From positions 310,001-374,000 of the forward strand of contig JACKID010000001.1 in assembly GCA_020638675.1 (NCBI GenBank): a stretch of 64,000 nucleotides of DNA, written 5' to 3'. The DNA comes from Planctomycetota bacterium (GTDB taxonomy: Bacteria; Planctomycetota; UBA8742; UBA2392). Of the stretch, positions 1-8,006 are shown piece by piece. How positions within the stretch are numbered: the stretch's first letter is position 1; each line of letters begins with the position of its first letter. A program made the translations under genes and the position numbers. Under the pieces are notes generated by a model that saw only the letters and a program-made list of their open reading frames with translations, did no database searches and was not told the origin of the DNA.

Positions 1-137
1 ACGTCAGCCCGGTGATCCGTGAGTTCTTCAAGTTCATCCACAGCCGCGAAGGCCAGGAAGTGGTGAACAAGGACGGCTTCGTGCCGCTCAACCAGAGCAC
101 GATCGACAAGTACAGCGACACCTACGAAGACAAGTAG
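1..137 (+). CDS. pstS: Phosphate ABC transporter substrate-binding protein, C-terminal end only
   Basis: Only the last 44 codons are in the window, read in the frame that starts at base 3 and ends with TAG at 135-137. The visible tail (FFKFIHSREGQEVV, then a G-F-V-P-L segment) is what PstS-type periplasmic phosphate receptors carry at their C terminus. The assignment rests mainly on context: pstC, pstA and pstB follow directly on the same strand. PstS would capture phosphate outside the inner membrane and deliver it to the permease pair. The rest of the gene lies before the window. Confidence 0.8.
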   Translation, partial: VSPVIREFFKFIHSREGQEVVNKDGFVPLNQSTIDKYSDTYEDK

Positions 138-151
138 CACAGTCCGCGCAG

Positions 152-180
152 ACGGCGGGGCGCTGCAAGCGTCCCGCCGT
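152..180 (+). terminator. Strong hairpin between pstS and pstC
   Basis: Thirteen base pairs (12 Watson-Crick, one G-T) form between 152-164 and 168-180 around a 3-nt loop, 15 bp after the pstS stop. Only a short, poor T run follows, so it probably acts as a partial terminator or 3' stabiliser that lets the receptor be made in excess over the permeases, as in many binding-protein operons. The function is inferred. Confidence 0.5.
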
Positions 181-203
181 TCTGTCACCTCTGGAAACAC
201 ATC

Positions 204-3200
204 GTGGAAGACTCACCCCTTCCTCTCTACAGCCGCAAGACCACGCTTCAGGTCAAGATCGTTGACCTGGCTGCCAACATCGGCATCAAGGTTGGCGGCA
301 TGGGCGTGATTCTCGCTGTGCTCGGGCTCATCGTCTTCATCTTCATGCAGATGTTTCCGCTGCTCGAAAGCGGCGAAGCAGGCGAACTCGGCCAGCCCCT
401 CAAGTTGTCGGCGGATCGTGCGCTGCTGGTCCACTGCGACGAATACCGCCGCGTCGGTCTGCGCATCAACGAATCCGGCACGATCGTCATCTTCTCGCTG
501 CCCACGGGCGAAGTCATCCGCGAAGAAAAACCCGCATTGCTGGCTGACGCGACGCTGACAGGTGCGCGGATTTCGCTGCGCCCGCGCTCGCAGGCCAAGG
601 TTGACGGCGTGCAGGACGTGCCGATGTATCACCTTCAGCTCGGCACCAGTGACGGCCGCCTGCTGATCGGGACGGTCGCCTACGTAACCGACTTCCTGCG
701 CTACGAGAATTCGGACGAAGAGCCCGACGAGCTCGAGAAGCTGCACATGCCGACGGAGGATGAATTCAAGGCCGTCGAGTACATGCCCGAAACGCTCGTC
801 TACTGGGCGCCCAAGGACAAGGCCGCCGCGGAAGCCGCCGAGAAGGCCGCAAGCGAGGCCACCAGCAAGAGCAAGAAAGCGAAGCAGGAGCGCCTTCGCG
901 ATGAAGCCATCCGTCGCAAGCAGGTCGTCGAGCACCTGACCAGCTTCGGCTTCTACCGCGGCGTCCACGCCGTGGTCGAAGTAACACGCGCCGTGGACTT
1001 CAAGTCGGACGGCAAGCCGATCCGCGCGTTTGGCGGCGCCATCAACGAGGCGCCCGCCACTGAAGATCGCAATGCAATCGACGTCGTCGTGACCGGCGAT
1101 GGGCGTACGCTGCTCGCCCGCCAGAAGTCCGAAGTCAACCCGATGACCGACGAGGTCGAGATCAGCACCCAGGTTGACGACCTGACCGAGCGCATTTCCG
1201 GCACGCCCGACTTCGTGCTCGTCAACGACCGCATGCTGCGCGTCGTGCTGGCGAACAAGGCCGGGCTGGTTCACGTGTTTGAGTGGGATCCGCTGCGCAA
1301 GCGCTTCGCGATGCCATACCCCGCATTCTCCGTTTTCGCGCCGCAGCAGGATCTCGATGAGAACCGCCACTGGCGCGACCTTGTGAACGACCAGCGCGTC
1401 AGCGCGGGCTTTGAGCCGTCGACGGAGGCGCTCACCCTCACCGCCATGAACTACCTGATCGGCGACCAGACGGTGATCTTTGCCGACAGCCGCGGCGGGC
1501 TTCAGGCATGGTTTGCCGTGCCGGGCGCCGACGAAAGCAGCCCGCGCCGACTGACCCGCGCGCGCACCCATCGCCCATCGAAGACGCCGGTGATTCAGGT
1601 AGGCGCATCGCCGGTGAACAAAGGCTTCCTTGCGGTCGAAGCCTCCGGCCATATCCGCGCCATCAACAACACCGGCAGCCGCGAATTCCTTGAGATGGAT
1701 ACCGGCGGCGCCGTGACGGCCTGCATGGCACGCAAGGGCGACGGCATCCTGGTGGTCGGCACAGACGGCGCGGTTCACCATTGGTGGGTCGATGCCCCGC
1801 ACAGTGAAGCAAGCTTCGCCACGCTGTTCGGCAAGGTCTGGTATGAAGACTTCAAAGAGCCCGGCTACGAGTGGCAGACGACATCCGGCACCGACGACAC
1901 GGAGCCGAAAATCAACCTGATCCCGCTCGTGTCGGGCACGGTGAAGGGCGCAATCTATGCGCTGCTGTTTTCGGTGCCGCTGGCCGTGCTGGCCGCGATC
2001 TACACGTCCGAGTTCATGCACCGCAACCTGCGCAGCGTTTTCAAGCCGACCATGGAAGTCATGGCGTCGCTGCCGTCGGTCGTGCTCGGCTTCCTCGCTG
2101 CGCTGTACTTTGCCCCCAAGGCGGCGCCGATGATGACGACCATCCTCTGCGCGCTCGTGATCGTGCCGGCCGTGTTCATGGTATTCGGCTGGTTGTGGCA
2201 GCGCTGCCCGCCCAGCTTCATCGGCAAGTTCGGGCACTGGCGCAGCACAACGCTGCTGTTCGTGCTGTTGTTCACCGGCATTTTCCTGAGCAGCGTGATC
2301 GGCCCGCGCGCCGAGACGGTGCTGTTCCCGGCAACCGAGGGCGCGAATCCTTCGCAGCTCGACCCGGTCACGTTCCAGCCGCTTACGGAGGCTGCGTCGG
2401 CCGACCTCGACACTGGAAGTTTCCGCACCTGGACCGACGGCGGCAAAGAGCTGCCGCGCCCGACAGAAGTCAACGGCATGGAGTTGCCGCAGGGCTGGTG
2501 GATTCCCGGCGGGCACAGCCTGCTGGTCGTGCTGATGACGCTGCCGCTGGCGCTGTTGCTCGGGTTTGGCGCGAAGAAGGTGATGGCCAAGCTTCCGAAG
2601 AAGGACAAGCCTGGGCCTATCGAAACCCTGCGCGGCAAGCTGGAGGGCGAGTACAAGGGCGGATTGCGCGCCGTCGCCGTGGATGCGCTGTTTTCACTGG
2701 TGTTGGCATCCATCCTGCTTGGCGGCGGGCTGTTGCTGGCGATGCTGCTGTCGCACCCGATCGAGTGGATGTTCTTCAGCTACGATCACCCGACGGCCGG
2801 GCGCGTCGCGGATTTCCGGCGCTGGATCACGGGGCCGGAGGGCTGGAAGTTCGAGCAGTCGAACTCAATGATCGTCGGCTTCGCGATGGGCTTTGCGGTC
2901 ATCCCCATCATCTACACGATTGCCGAAGACGCGCTGAACACCGTTCCCAACCAGCTTCGCGCGGCCAGCCTGGCCTGCGGCGCCTCGCGCTGGCAGACAA
3001 CCATGCGCGTGGTGATGCCCGCCGCGGTCGCCGGCATTTTCTCGGGCATCGTGATCGGTCTCGGGCGCGCGCTGGGCGAGACGATGATCGTGGTGATGGC
3101 CGCGGGCGGCACGCCGGTGACCGACTTCCAGCCGCTGAGCGGTTTCCGCAGTCTGGCGGCCGCAATTGCAATCGAGATGCCGGAAGCGCCCCACGGCGGC

Positions 3201-3317
3201 ACGCTGTATCGCACGCTGTTCCTGGCGGGCTTCCTGTTGTTCTGCATGACGTTCGTGATCAACACTCTGGCCGAGGGCGTGCGTATCCGCTTGCGGAAGA
3301 AACTGTCGAGGTTGTAA
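204..3317 (+). CDS. pstC: Phosphate ABC transporter permease PstC with large N-terminal extension
   Basis: A 1037-residue permease, about three times the usual PstC length of roughly 300. One membrane helix lies near residues 30-50. It is followed by about 500 soluble residues with repeated short beta-type segments (DGRTLLARQ, DGAVHHWW) that resemble a beta-propeller. The transport domain starts near residue 578 (GAIYALLFSVPLAVLAA), is interrupted by a soluble insertion around 720-780, and carries the EAA loop that contacts the ATPase near 915-950 (LRAASLACGASRW, GRALGETMIVVM). The start is GTG at 204 with GGA 9 nt upstream. The gene stops directly before the GTG of pstA, so the two are probably translationally coupled. 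Permease identity is clear; the role of the soluble domain is unknown. Confidence 0.9.
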   Translation: MEDSPLPLYSRKTTLQVKIVDLAANIGIKVGGMGVILAVLGLIVFIFMQMFPLLESGEAGELGQPLKLSADRALLVHCDEYRRVGLRINESGTIVIFSLPTGEVIREEKPALLADATLTGARISLRPRSQAKVDGVQDVPMYHLQLGTSDGRLLIGTVAYVTDFLRYENSDEEPDELEKLHMPTEDEFKAVEYMPETLVYWAPKDKAAAEAAEKAASEATSKSKKAKQERLRDEAIRRKQVVEHLTSFGFYRGVHAVVEVTRAVDFKSDGKPIRAFGGAINEAPATEDRNAIDVVVTGDGRTLLARQKSEVNPMTDEVEISTQVDDLTERISGTPDFVLVNDRMLRVVLANKAGLVHVFEWDPLRKRFAMPYPAFSVFAPQQDLDENRHWRDLVNDQRVSAGFEPSTEALTLTAMNYLIGDQTVIFADSRGGLQAWFAVPGADESSPRRLTRARTHRPSKTPVIQVGASPVNKGFLAVEASGHIRAINNTGSREFLEMDTGGAVTACMARKGDGILVVGTDGAVHHWWVDAPHSEASFATLFGKVWYEDFKEPGYEWQTTSGTDDTEPKINLIPLVSGTVKGAIYALLFSVPLAVLAAIYTSEFMHRNLRSVFKPTMEVMASLPSVVLGFLAALYFAPKAAPMMTTILCALVIVPAVFMVFGWLWQRCPPSFIGKFGHWRSTTLLFVLLFTGIFLSSVIGPRAETVLFPATEGANPSQLDPVTFQPLTEAASADLDTGSFRTWTDGGKELPRPTEVNGMELPQGWWIPGGHSLLVVLMTLPLALLLGFGAKKVMAKLPKKDKPGPIETLRGKLEGEYKGGLRAVAVDALFSLVLASILLGGGLLLAMLLSHPIEWMFFSYDHPTAGRVADFRRWITGPEGWKFEQSNSMIVGFAMGFAVIPIIYTIAEDALNTVPNQLRAASLACGASRWQTTMRVVMPAAVAGIFSGIVIGLGRALGETMIVVMAAGGTPVTDFQPLSGFRSLAAAIAIEMPEAPHGGTLYRTLFLAGFLLFCMTFVINTLAEGVRIRLRKKLSRL

Positions 3318-6032
3318 GTGGCAAAGGCTCAGCCCAACCTTCGAATCGGCAAACGGCGCGTCAAAGGCGAGCCGTGGGTCTGGCTGTCGGGCGGCGCGGT
3401 CGCCACCGGCATCGTGATGATCCTCGGGATGCTGCTGCTGATCCTCGTGGAAGGCATGAGCTCGTTCTGGCCGCACGACATCGAGGCGGTCGTCCTGGGC
3501 GGCCCGCGCTACTACGTGCAGAGCCCGGAGCAAGGCCAGGTCTGGGTCACGCGCGACGACAAGTCGCTCGTCGTGCAGTCCGAAGACGCCTATCGCACGC
3601 TCGACGGCGGCGAGTTCCGCGGTGACGCGGCAGCCCTTCATGAAGCCACGCTGCTCGATTACCGCGCCTCCCGCAAGCTGTTCGATGGCAGCGGTGAGCA
3701 CTGGGGCCTGCGCGACGCGGCGGGCAACCTGGTCATCGCTGAGGCCAGCGGCGAGAATGTCGGCCCGGCCGCGTACCTCGACGACACCGCGCACTACCTG
3801 CTGCAGATGACGAATGACGAGCGCGAGCACTACTACCAGCTCGCAATCGCGAACCTGACCGGCGACTACGAGCTGCCCGCCGAAGAGCAGGAGAAGCTGT
3901 TCGGCAAGATCAAGCTGACGACGCACAAGGGTCGCAGCATCTTCACGGACGGCAAATCACTGTGTCTCAAAGTCGCTTACCGCTACCTCGACGGGCGGCC
4001 GGTGGCGCTCGAGTTCGATGTCCCGCGGCGTGCAAGCATCTCCGACTACCGCGACTTCCCGGAGTTGTTCGAGGGGCGGAGCTGGGTGCTGGTCGACCCG
4101 GCCGACTCGATCGTGGAAACCGAGCCCGGAAAGCCGGTCACACCCAGGCAGTATCTGGACAACCCGAAGGACTTTCCCTCGCCCTGGGGCTACCTCGATG
4201 AGCAGGGCAAGCGCGTGCCGATTGAGGTCCTCATGGGCGAAGACCGCTGGCGCGACCATCTGCTGCTGGTCGGCACCGTCCGCGGCGAGCGCAACATGGA
4301 CGTCCGCGAGATGCCGGCCAATCCCGACGGCACGCCGGTCAAGCCGTATCAGCTCACGACCAATCCCACCGAGCTGCTGATTCGCCAGGGCAACCAGGGC
4401 GAAGATCTGTACGGGCGCGACGCTTACTTCCGCTGGGTCCGCACCAATTTGCCGGATGTGGAAGCCGTCCGCCGCCAGCGCGAAAGCGCCTACAACGAGA
4501 CCGTCCTGGCCCGCACGCCGCTGCCCGGCGCCGTGCTGATCGAACGCCTGGAGAAGGGCATTATGACCGGCTTTGTCATCCGGGTGACGGTCAAGGGCGA
4601 AGTGCTGGCGGACATCGCCAAAGACGGGCGCGAGAAGACCATGGAAGTCTTCCACGCCGAGCAAAGCCGCATGCAGGACGAGTACCGTAGGCGCTACGCC
4701 CTCGAGAAGGACGACCTCGGCGACATCAACGCGCAACTGAAGGATCGCGAGGACACGCTCAAGCGCATTCGCTACGAGAACCGGGATTCACGCGCGGCCG
4801 TGGCGGCGCTCGAGAAGCAGGAAGAGAAGTTCAAGGAGTGGGCCAGCCAGGAGCCGCTCGACAAGGACTACGACACCACGGAGAAGTACGACGCCGCGCG
4901 CGAAGAGTGGCTGTCGAAGTTCGAAGGCAAGATGAAGGAGTGGCGGGATTCGCTGGGCGAGCTTGAGCTGAGCGAAGAAGATAATCGCGCGCTCGACCGC
5001 GCCGAGAAGGTGGAAACGCAGCGTGCAACCATCCAGGCCGAGGATTTCGCCCGCCTGCGCTACGAAGTCGCCAGCATGCGCAAGGCCGAGGCCGAGGCCA
5101 CCTTCACCTTCGAGACGCCGGACGGAAAGACGAGCGAGCTGGTGCTGGCGCACGTCGTGCGCGCCTTCCAGCCCAACGAGCTCGGGCTCTTCGGCAAGGT
5201 GGGCGAGTACATCAGCCGCGTCTGGGAGTTCCTCACGGATGACCCGCGCGAAGCCAACACCGAAGGCGGCATCTGGCCGGTGATCGTCGGTACGCTGATC
5301 ATGACCCTGCTGATGTGCTTCGCCGTTGTCCCGTTCGGCGTGATCGCCGCGCTGTACCTGCGCGAGTACGCCAAGCAGGGCCCGATCGTGAGCGCCGTAC
5401 GCATCGCGGTGAACAACCTGGCCGGGGTGCCCAGCATCGTGTTCGGCATCTTCGGGCTTGGCTTCTTCTGCGTGATGATGGGCGGCACGATTGACGACCT
5501 GTTCTTTCCCGAGTTGCAGCCCGCGCCCGTGTTCGGCGGCGGCGGCATCATGTGGGCGGCGCTTACGCTGGCGCTCTTGACCGTGCCGGTGGTGATCGTG
5601 AGTACCGAAGAAGCGCTCAGCGCCGTGCCCTCCAGCCAGCGCGAAGCCAGCCTTGCATGCGGTGCGTCGAAATTCCAGACCGTCTGGAAGGTCGTGCTGC
5701 CGCAGGCCCTGCCGGGCGTGCTGACGGGCACGATCCTCTCCATGGCGCGCGGCGCGGGTGAAGTTGCGCCGTTGATGCTTGTAGGCGCCGTGAAGTACGC
5801 GCCATATCTGCCCGTGGACGGGAACTCGCCATTTGTACACCTCGAGCGCAAGTTCATGCACCTCGGCTTTCATATTTACGACGTCGGCTTTCAGAGCCCC
5901 AACGTGGACAACACCAAGCCATTGGTATTTGCAACGGCGCTGGTGTTGATCATCATGGTGGGCGCCCTGAACGTCTTTGCCATCAAGCTGCGTAACAAGC
6001 TTCGGAAGAAGTTCGCTACCAGCCACGTTTAG
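3318..6032 (+). CDS. pstA: Phosphate ABC transporter permease PstA with large insertion
   Basis: A 904-residue partner of PstC; ordinary PstA is about 280-300. A membrane helix at about residues 25-50 is followed by some 600 soluble residues. These include a charged, coiled-coil-like stretch near 440-600 rich in Glu, Lys and Arg. The permease core starts near 655 (GTLIMTLLMCFAVVPFG). The EAA loop is near 771-800 (REASLACGASKFQ, ARGAGEVAPLML). The GTG start abuts the pstC stop, and pstB follows after 9 nt. Both permeases being expanded in parallel suggests their soluble parts meet, but this is inference. Core function is phosphate translocation across the inner membrane. Confidence 0.9.
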   Translation: MAKAQPNLRIGKRRVKGEPWVWLSGGAVATGIVMILGMLLLILVEGMSSFWPHDIEAVVLGGPRYYVQSPEQGQVWVTRDDKSLVVQSEDAYRTLDGGEFRGDAAALHEATLLDYRASRKLFDGSGEHWGLRDAAGNLVIAEASGENVGPAAYLDDTAHYLLQMTNDEREHYYQLAIANLTGDYELPAEEQEKLFGKIKLTTHKGRSIFTDGKSLCLKVAYRYLDGRPVALEFDVPRRASISDYRDFPELFEGRSWVLVDPADSIVETEPGKPVTPRQYLDNPKDFPSPWGYLDEQGKRVPIEVLMGEDRWRDHLLLVGTVRGERNMDVREMPANPDGTPVKPYQLTTNPTELLIRQGNQGEDLYGRDAYFRWVRTNLPDVEAVRRQRESAYNETVLARTPLPGAVLIERLEKGIMTGFVIRVTVKGEVLADIAKDGREKTMEVFHAEQSRMQDEYRRRYALEKDDLGDINAQLKDREDTLKRIRYENRDSRAAVAALEKQEEKFKEWASQEPLDKDYDTTEKYDAAREEWLSKFEGKMKEWRDSLGELELSEEDNRALDRAEKVETQRATIQAEDFARLRYEVASMRKAEAEATFTFETPDGKTSELVLAHVVRAFQPNELGLFGKVGEYISRVWEFLTDDPREANTEGGIWPVIVGTLIMTLLMCFAVVPFGVIAALYLREYAKQGPIVSAVRIAVNNLAGVPSIVFGIFGLGFFCVMMGGTIDDLFFPELQPAPVFGGGGIMWAALTLALLTVPVVIVSTEEALSAVPSSQREASLACGASKFQTVWKVVLPQALPGVLTGTILSMARGAGEVAPLMLVGAVKYAPYLPVDGNSPFVHLERKFMHLGFHIYDVGFQSPNVDNTKPLVFATALVLIIMVGALNVFAIKLRNKLRKKFATSHV

Positions 6033-6041
6033 GAGCAGGCC

Positions 6042-6932
6042 ATGCCCGAAGGAGCCTTCGCGGCGGAAGACAAGGTGGGATCCGTGGAAGATCAGCAGCA
6101 GGCCGCATCCCCGCGCACTTCGCCGACTGTTTCGACGGACACCAGCAGCTTTGGCGAGGCGGAAGACCCCTCGAAGCTCGACTCCGCCGTGCGTGTCGAG
6201 AATTTCAACCTGTGGTACGGCAAGTCACAGGCGCTGAAAGACATCAACCTGCACTTTCCGAAGAACCGCGTTACGGCGCTGATCGGGCCCAGCGGCTGCG
6301 GCAAGTCCACTTTGCTGCGCAGCATCAACCGCATGAACGACCTGATCGACAGCGTTCGCACGGAGGGCAAGGTGTACTTGGGCGAAGACGACATCTTCGA
6401 CCGCAATCAGGACACGATCGAGCTGCGCAAGCGCTGCGGTATGGTGTTCCAGAAGTCCAACCCGTTCCCGAAGACCATCTACGAGAACGTCATCTACGCA
6501 AACCGCATAGCGGGCGAGCGCGACAAGAAGAAGCTGCAGGACGTGGTCGAGTACTGCCTGAAGCGCACGGCCTTGTGGGATGAAATCAAGGACCGCCTGC
6601 AGGAAAACGGCAGCATGCTTTCCGGCGGCCAGCAACAGCGCCTGTGCATCGCGCGCGCCATCGCCAACCAGCCGGACGTGCTGCTGATGGACGAGCCGTG
6701 CAGCGCGCTCGACCCGGTCAGCACCCAAAAGATCGAAGAGCTGATTCTCGACCTGCGCAAGAACTTCACGGTCATCATCGTGACCCACAACATGCAGCAG
6801 GCCGCGCGCGTGGCGGATTTCACGGCTTTCATGTACCTGGGCGAGCTGATCGAGTTCGGCGCAACCAGCGAAATGTTCATGCGCCCGAAGAAGAAACAGA
6901 CCGAGGACTATCTCACCGGCCGCTTCGGCTAG
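6042..6932 (+). CDS. pstB: Phosphate ABC transporter ATP-binding protein
   Basis: A 296-residue ATPase that powers PstC/PstA. Walker A GPSGCGKST is at residues 82-90, the Q-loop at Q137, the signature LSGGQQQR at 193-200, Walker B VLLMDEP at 213-219 and the switch His at 249. The family-typical GMVFQKSNPFPK segment is present. About 48 N-terminal residues, polar and low in complexity, precede the ATPase fold and are unusual. A good Shine-Dalgarno (AGGAG) precedes the ATG. The last five codons are repeated 25 bp downstream (see findings). No phoU or pho regulator is adjacent. Confidence 0.97.
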   Translation: MPEGAFAAEDKVGSVEDQQQAASPRTSPTVSTDTSSFGEAEDPSKLDSAVRVENFNLWYGKSQALKDINLHFPKNRVTALIGPSGCGKSTLLRSINRMNDLIDSVRTEGKVYLGEDDIFDRNQDTIELRKRCGMVFQKSNPFPKTIYENVIYANRIAGERDKKKLQDVVEYCLKRTALWDEIKDRLQENGSMLSGGQQQRLCIARAIANQPDVLLMDEPCSALDPVSTQKIEELILDLRKNFTVIIVTHNMQQAARVADFTAFMYLGELIEFGATSEMFMRPKKKQTEDYLTGRFG

Positions 6933-6957
6933 GCTCAGGGCAGGCCGCTTCGGCTAG
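6918..6957 (+). repeat. Direct repeat of the pstB 3' end
   Basis: The 15 bases covering the last codons and TAG of pstB (6918-6932) recur exactly at 6943-6957, giving a 25-bp period. The 10 bases in between (gctcagggca) resemble part of the short dispersed repeat seen at 7164-7186 and near 37400. This looks like a small tandem duplication or a repeat-element scar beside the stop codon. Confidence 0.7.
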
Positions 6958-6961
6958 TGTG

Positions 6962-7052
6962 GCATGCGCTTCCAGCGGATGCGTAGCACGACCTTCCAGG
7001 TCGTGCGCGCGACGGCTGGAAGCCGCCGCAACTCATCGCCTGGAAGGCGATG
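6962..7052. repeat. Cluster of four mini-hairpins with TCC/GGA loops
   Basis: Four stem-loops lie in a row. 6962-6982 has 8 of 9 pairs, 6986-7006 has 9 perfect pairs, 7013-7025 has 5 perfect pairs and 7034-7052 has 8 perfect pairs. All have 3-nt loops. The first two loops read TCC and the last two GGA, so the array is two plus two inverted copies. It separates the convergent pstB and trpG genes and runs 18 nt into the trpG 3' end. It probably acts as a two-way terminator or REP-like element. Confidence 0.65.
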
Positions 7053-7635
7053 CCACCAGCCAGTTGCGCAGCAGGGCGTGGCCGTGCTCGGTCAGGATTG
7101 CCTCCGGGTGGAACTGCACGCCTTCGATCGTCAACTCTTTGTGGCGCAGGCCCATGATGACGCCCTGTCCTGAGCCTGTCGAAGGGCCGTCTTCGGTCCG
7201 TGCCGTGACTTCGAGACAGTCGGGCACGCTCTCGGGCTCCACGGCAAGCGAGTGATAGCGCGTGGCCGTGAACGGCGACGGCAGGCCTTTGAATACCCCT
7301 TCGCCCTCGTGAACGATCCGGCTGGTCTTGCCATGCATCAGTGTCGGCGCATGTACCACCTTGCCGCCAAAGTGCTCGGCGATCGCCTGGTGGCCGAGGC
7401 ACACACCGAGCAGCGGCGCCTTCCCCGCGCACGCCGCAATCAGCTCCAGCGTGATGCCGGCGCCGGACGGGCGTCCCGGGCCGGGCGAGATGCAAACGCG
7501 GTCCGGCTTCAGCGCCAGCGCCTCTTCGACGCTCAGTTCGTCATTGCGGACAACGCGCACTTCTTCGCCCAGTTCCATGAAGTATTGGGCGAGGTTGAAT
7601 GTGAATGAGTCGTAGTTGTCGAGCAGCAGGAGCAT
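7033..7635 (-). CDS. pabA/trpG: Glutamine amidotransferase, anthranilate/aminodeoxychorismate synthase component II
   Basis: A class I glutaminase subunit that releases ammonia from glutamine for a chorismate-using synthase. The N-terminal LLLLDNYDSFTFNLAQY is typical of TrpG/PabA. The nucleophile motif is GVCLGHQAI, and the His-Glu pair is in FHPEAIL near the C terminus. I start at 7635 (200 aa) because AGGT lies 8 nt upstream and this clears the stop of the preceding gene; a start at 7653 would overlap it. An extra PSTGSGQG between ARTEDG and VIMGLRHK is encoded by a dispersed DNA repeat. Without a linked trpE or pabB, folate and tryptophan roles cannot be told apart. Confidence 0.9.
   Translation of the reverse strand: MLLLLDNYDSFTFNLAQYFMELGEEVRVVRNDELSVEEALALKPDRVCISPGPGRPSGAGITLELIAACAGKAPLLGVCLGHQAIAEHFGGKVVHAPTLMHGKTSRIVHEGEGVFKGLPSPFTATRYHSLAVEPESVPDCLEVTARTEDGPSTGSGQGVIMGLRHKELTIEGVQFHPEAILTEHGHALLRNWLVASPSRR
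7164..7186. repeat. Short dispersed repeat inserted in frame in trpG/pabA
   Basis: The segment around cctgtcctgagcctgtcgaa encodes PSTGSGQG in the gene frame. From memory this is a common short repeat of environmental genomes, read as FDRLRTG, PSTGSGQG or RQAQDR depending on frame. A second copy on the other strand lies near 37401-37415 inside a transposase remnant. It has no counterpart in typical PabA/TrpG proteins. Confidence 0.6.
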
Positions 7636-7645
7636 GAGGCGACCT

Positions 7646-7927
7646 CTACTCAAGTCGCTCGAGCCCCACCTTGGGCACCCACTCGCGGATCTGGTACTTG
7701 GCGATTTCCAGCTTCTTGAAGGGGTCGTCCTCGAAGAGGGCGACGGCCTTGTCGATACTCTCGGCCTGCAGCACCAGCATGCCGCCGGTGCGCGGGTTGA
7801 ACGGGCCGCTGAACAGCAGGATGCCTTGTGCTTTCAGCTCGCCGGAAAACGCGCGATGGGCGGGCGTGTGTTCCTCCACCACGTCCATCGGCTTGATGTA
7901 TTCGATTGTGACGACGAAGTAGGGCAT
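7646..7927 (-). CDS. YciI-like protein (YCII-related domain)
   Basis: A 93-residue protein. The N-terminal PYFVVTIEYIKP, then the conserved HxxF segment (TPAHRAF), then FSGPFNPRTGGMLVL and the EDDPF motif match the YciI/YCII dimeric ferredoxin-like fold. Members are small, putatively enzymatic proteins of poorly defined role. The ATG has no Shine-Dalgarno but TAACCT lies exactly 6 nt upstream. The stop is 10 nt before the trpG/pabA start, so the two form a small operon. Confidence 0.85.
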   Translation of the reverse strand: MPYFVVTIEYIKPMDVVEEHTPAHRAFSGELKAQGILLFSGPFNPRTGGMLVLQAESIDKAVALFEDDPFKKLEIAKYQIREWVPKVGLERLE

Positions 7928-7933
7928 CGGCGC

Positions 7934-7939
7934 AGGTTA
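7934..7939 (-). promoter_or_regulatory. Candidate -10 box for leaderless yciI-like transcript
   Basis: TAACCT on the minus strand ends exactly 6 nt before the ATG at 7927, and no Shine-Dalgarno is present. Transcription would begin at or very near the A of ATG. No convincing -35 was seen. Confidence 0.45.
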
Positions 7940-7953
7940 CGGGTTTCGGGTGC

Positions 7954-7991
7954 CAGGTGTCAGCCCACAAGTTTGTTGCGGCTGACACCTG
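7954..7991. terminator. Perfect 12-bp inverted repeat downstream of ssb
   Basis: 7954-7965 (CAGGTGTCAGCC) pairs perfectly with 7980-7991 around a 14-nt loop. It lies between the ssb stop and the yciI-like promoter on the same strand. A terminator for ssb is the simplest reading, but no T run follows, and the GGTGTCAGCC core resembles dispersed REP-type repeats. Confidence 0.5.
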
Positions 7992-8006
7992 TCCCGTGTG
8001 TCTTGG

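Noticed and set aside
213..2516. 767-codon minus-strand frame opposite pstC
   Set aside because: Composition and position are those of an antisense shadow; the plus strand encodes a recognisable permease.
1871..3625. 584-codon plus-strand frame overlapping pstC and pstA
   Set aside because: Arg/Ala/Gly-rich, without motifs, and crosses the junction of two clear genes in another frame.
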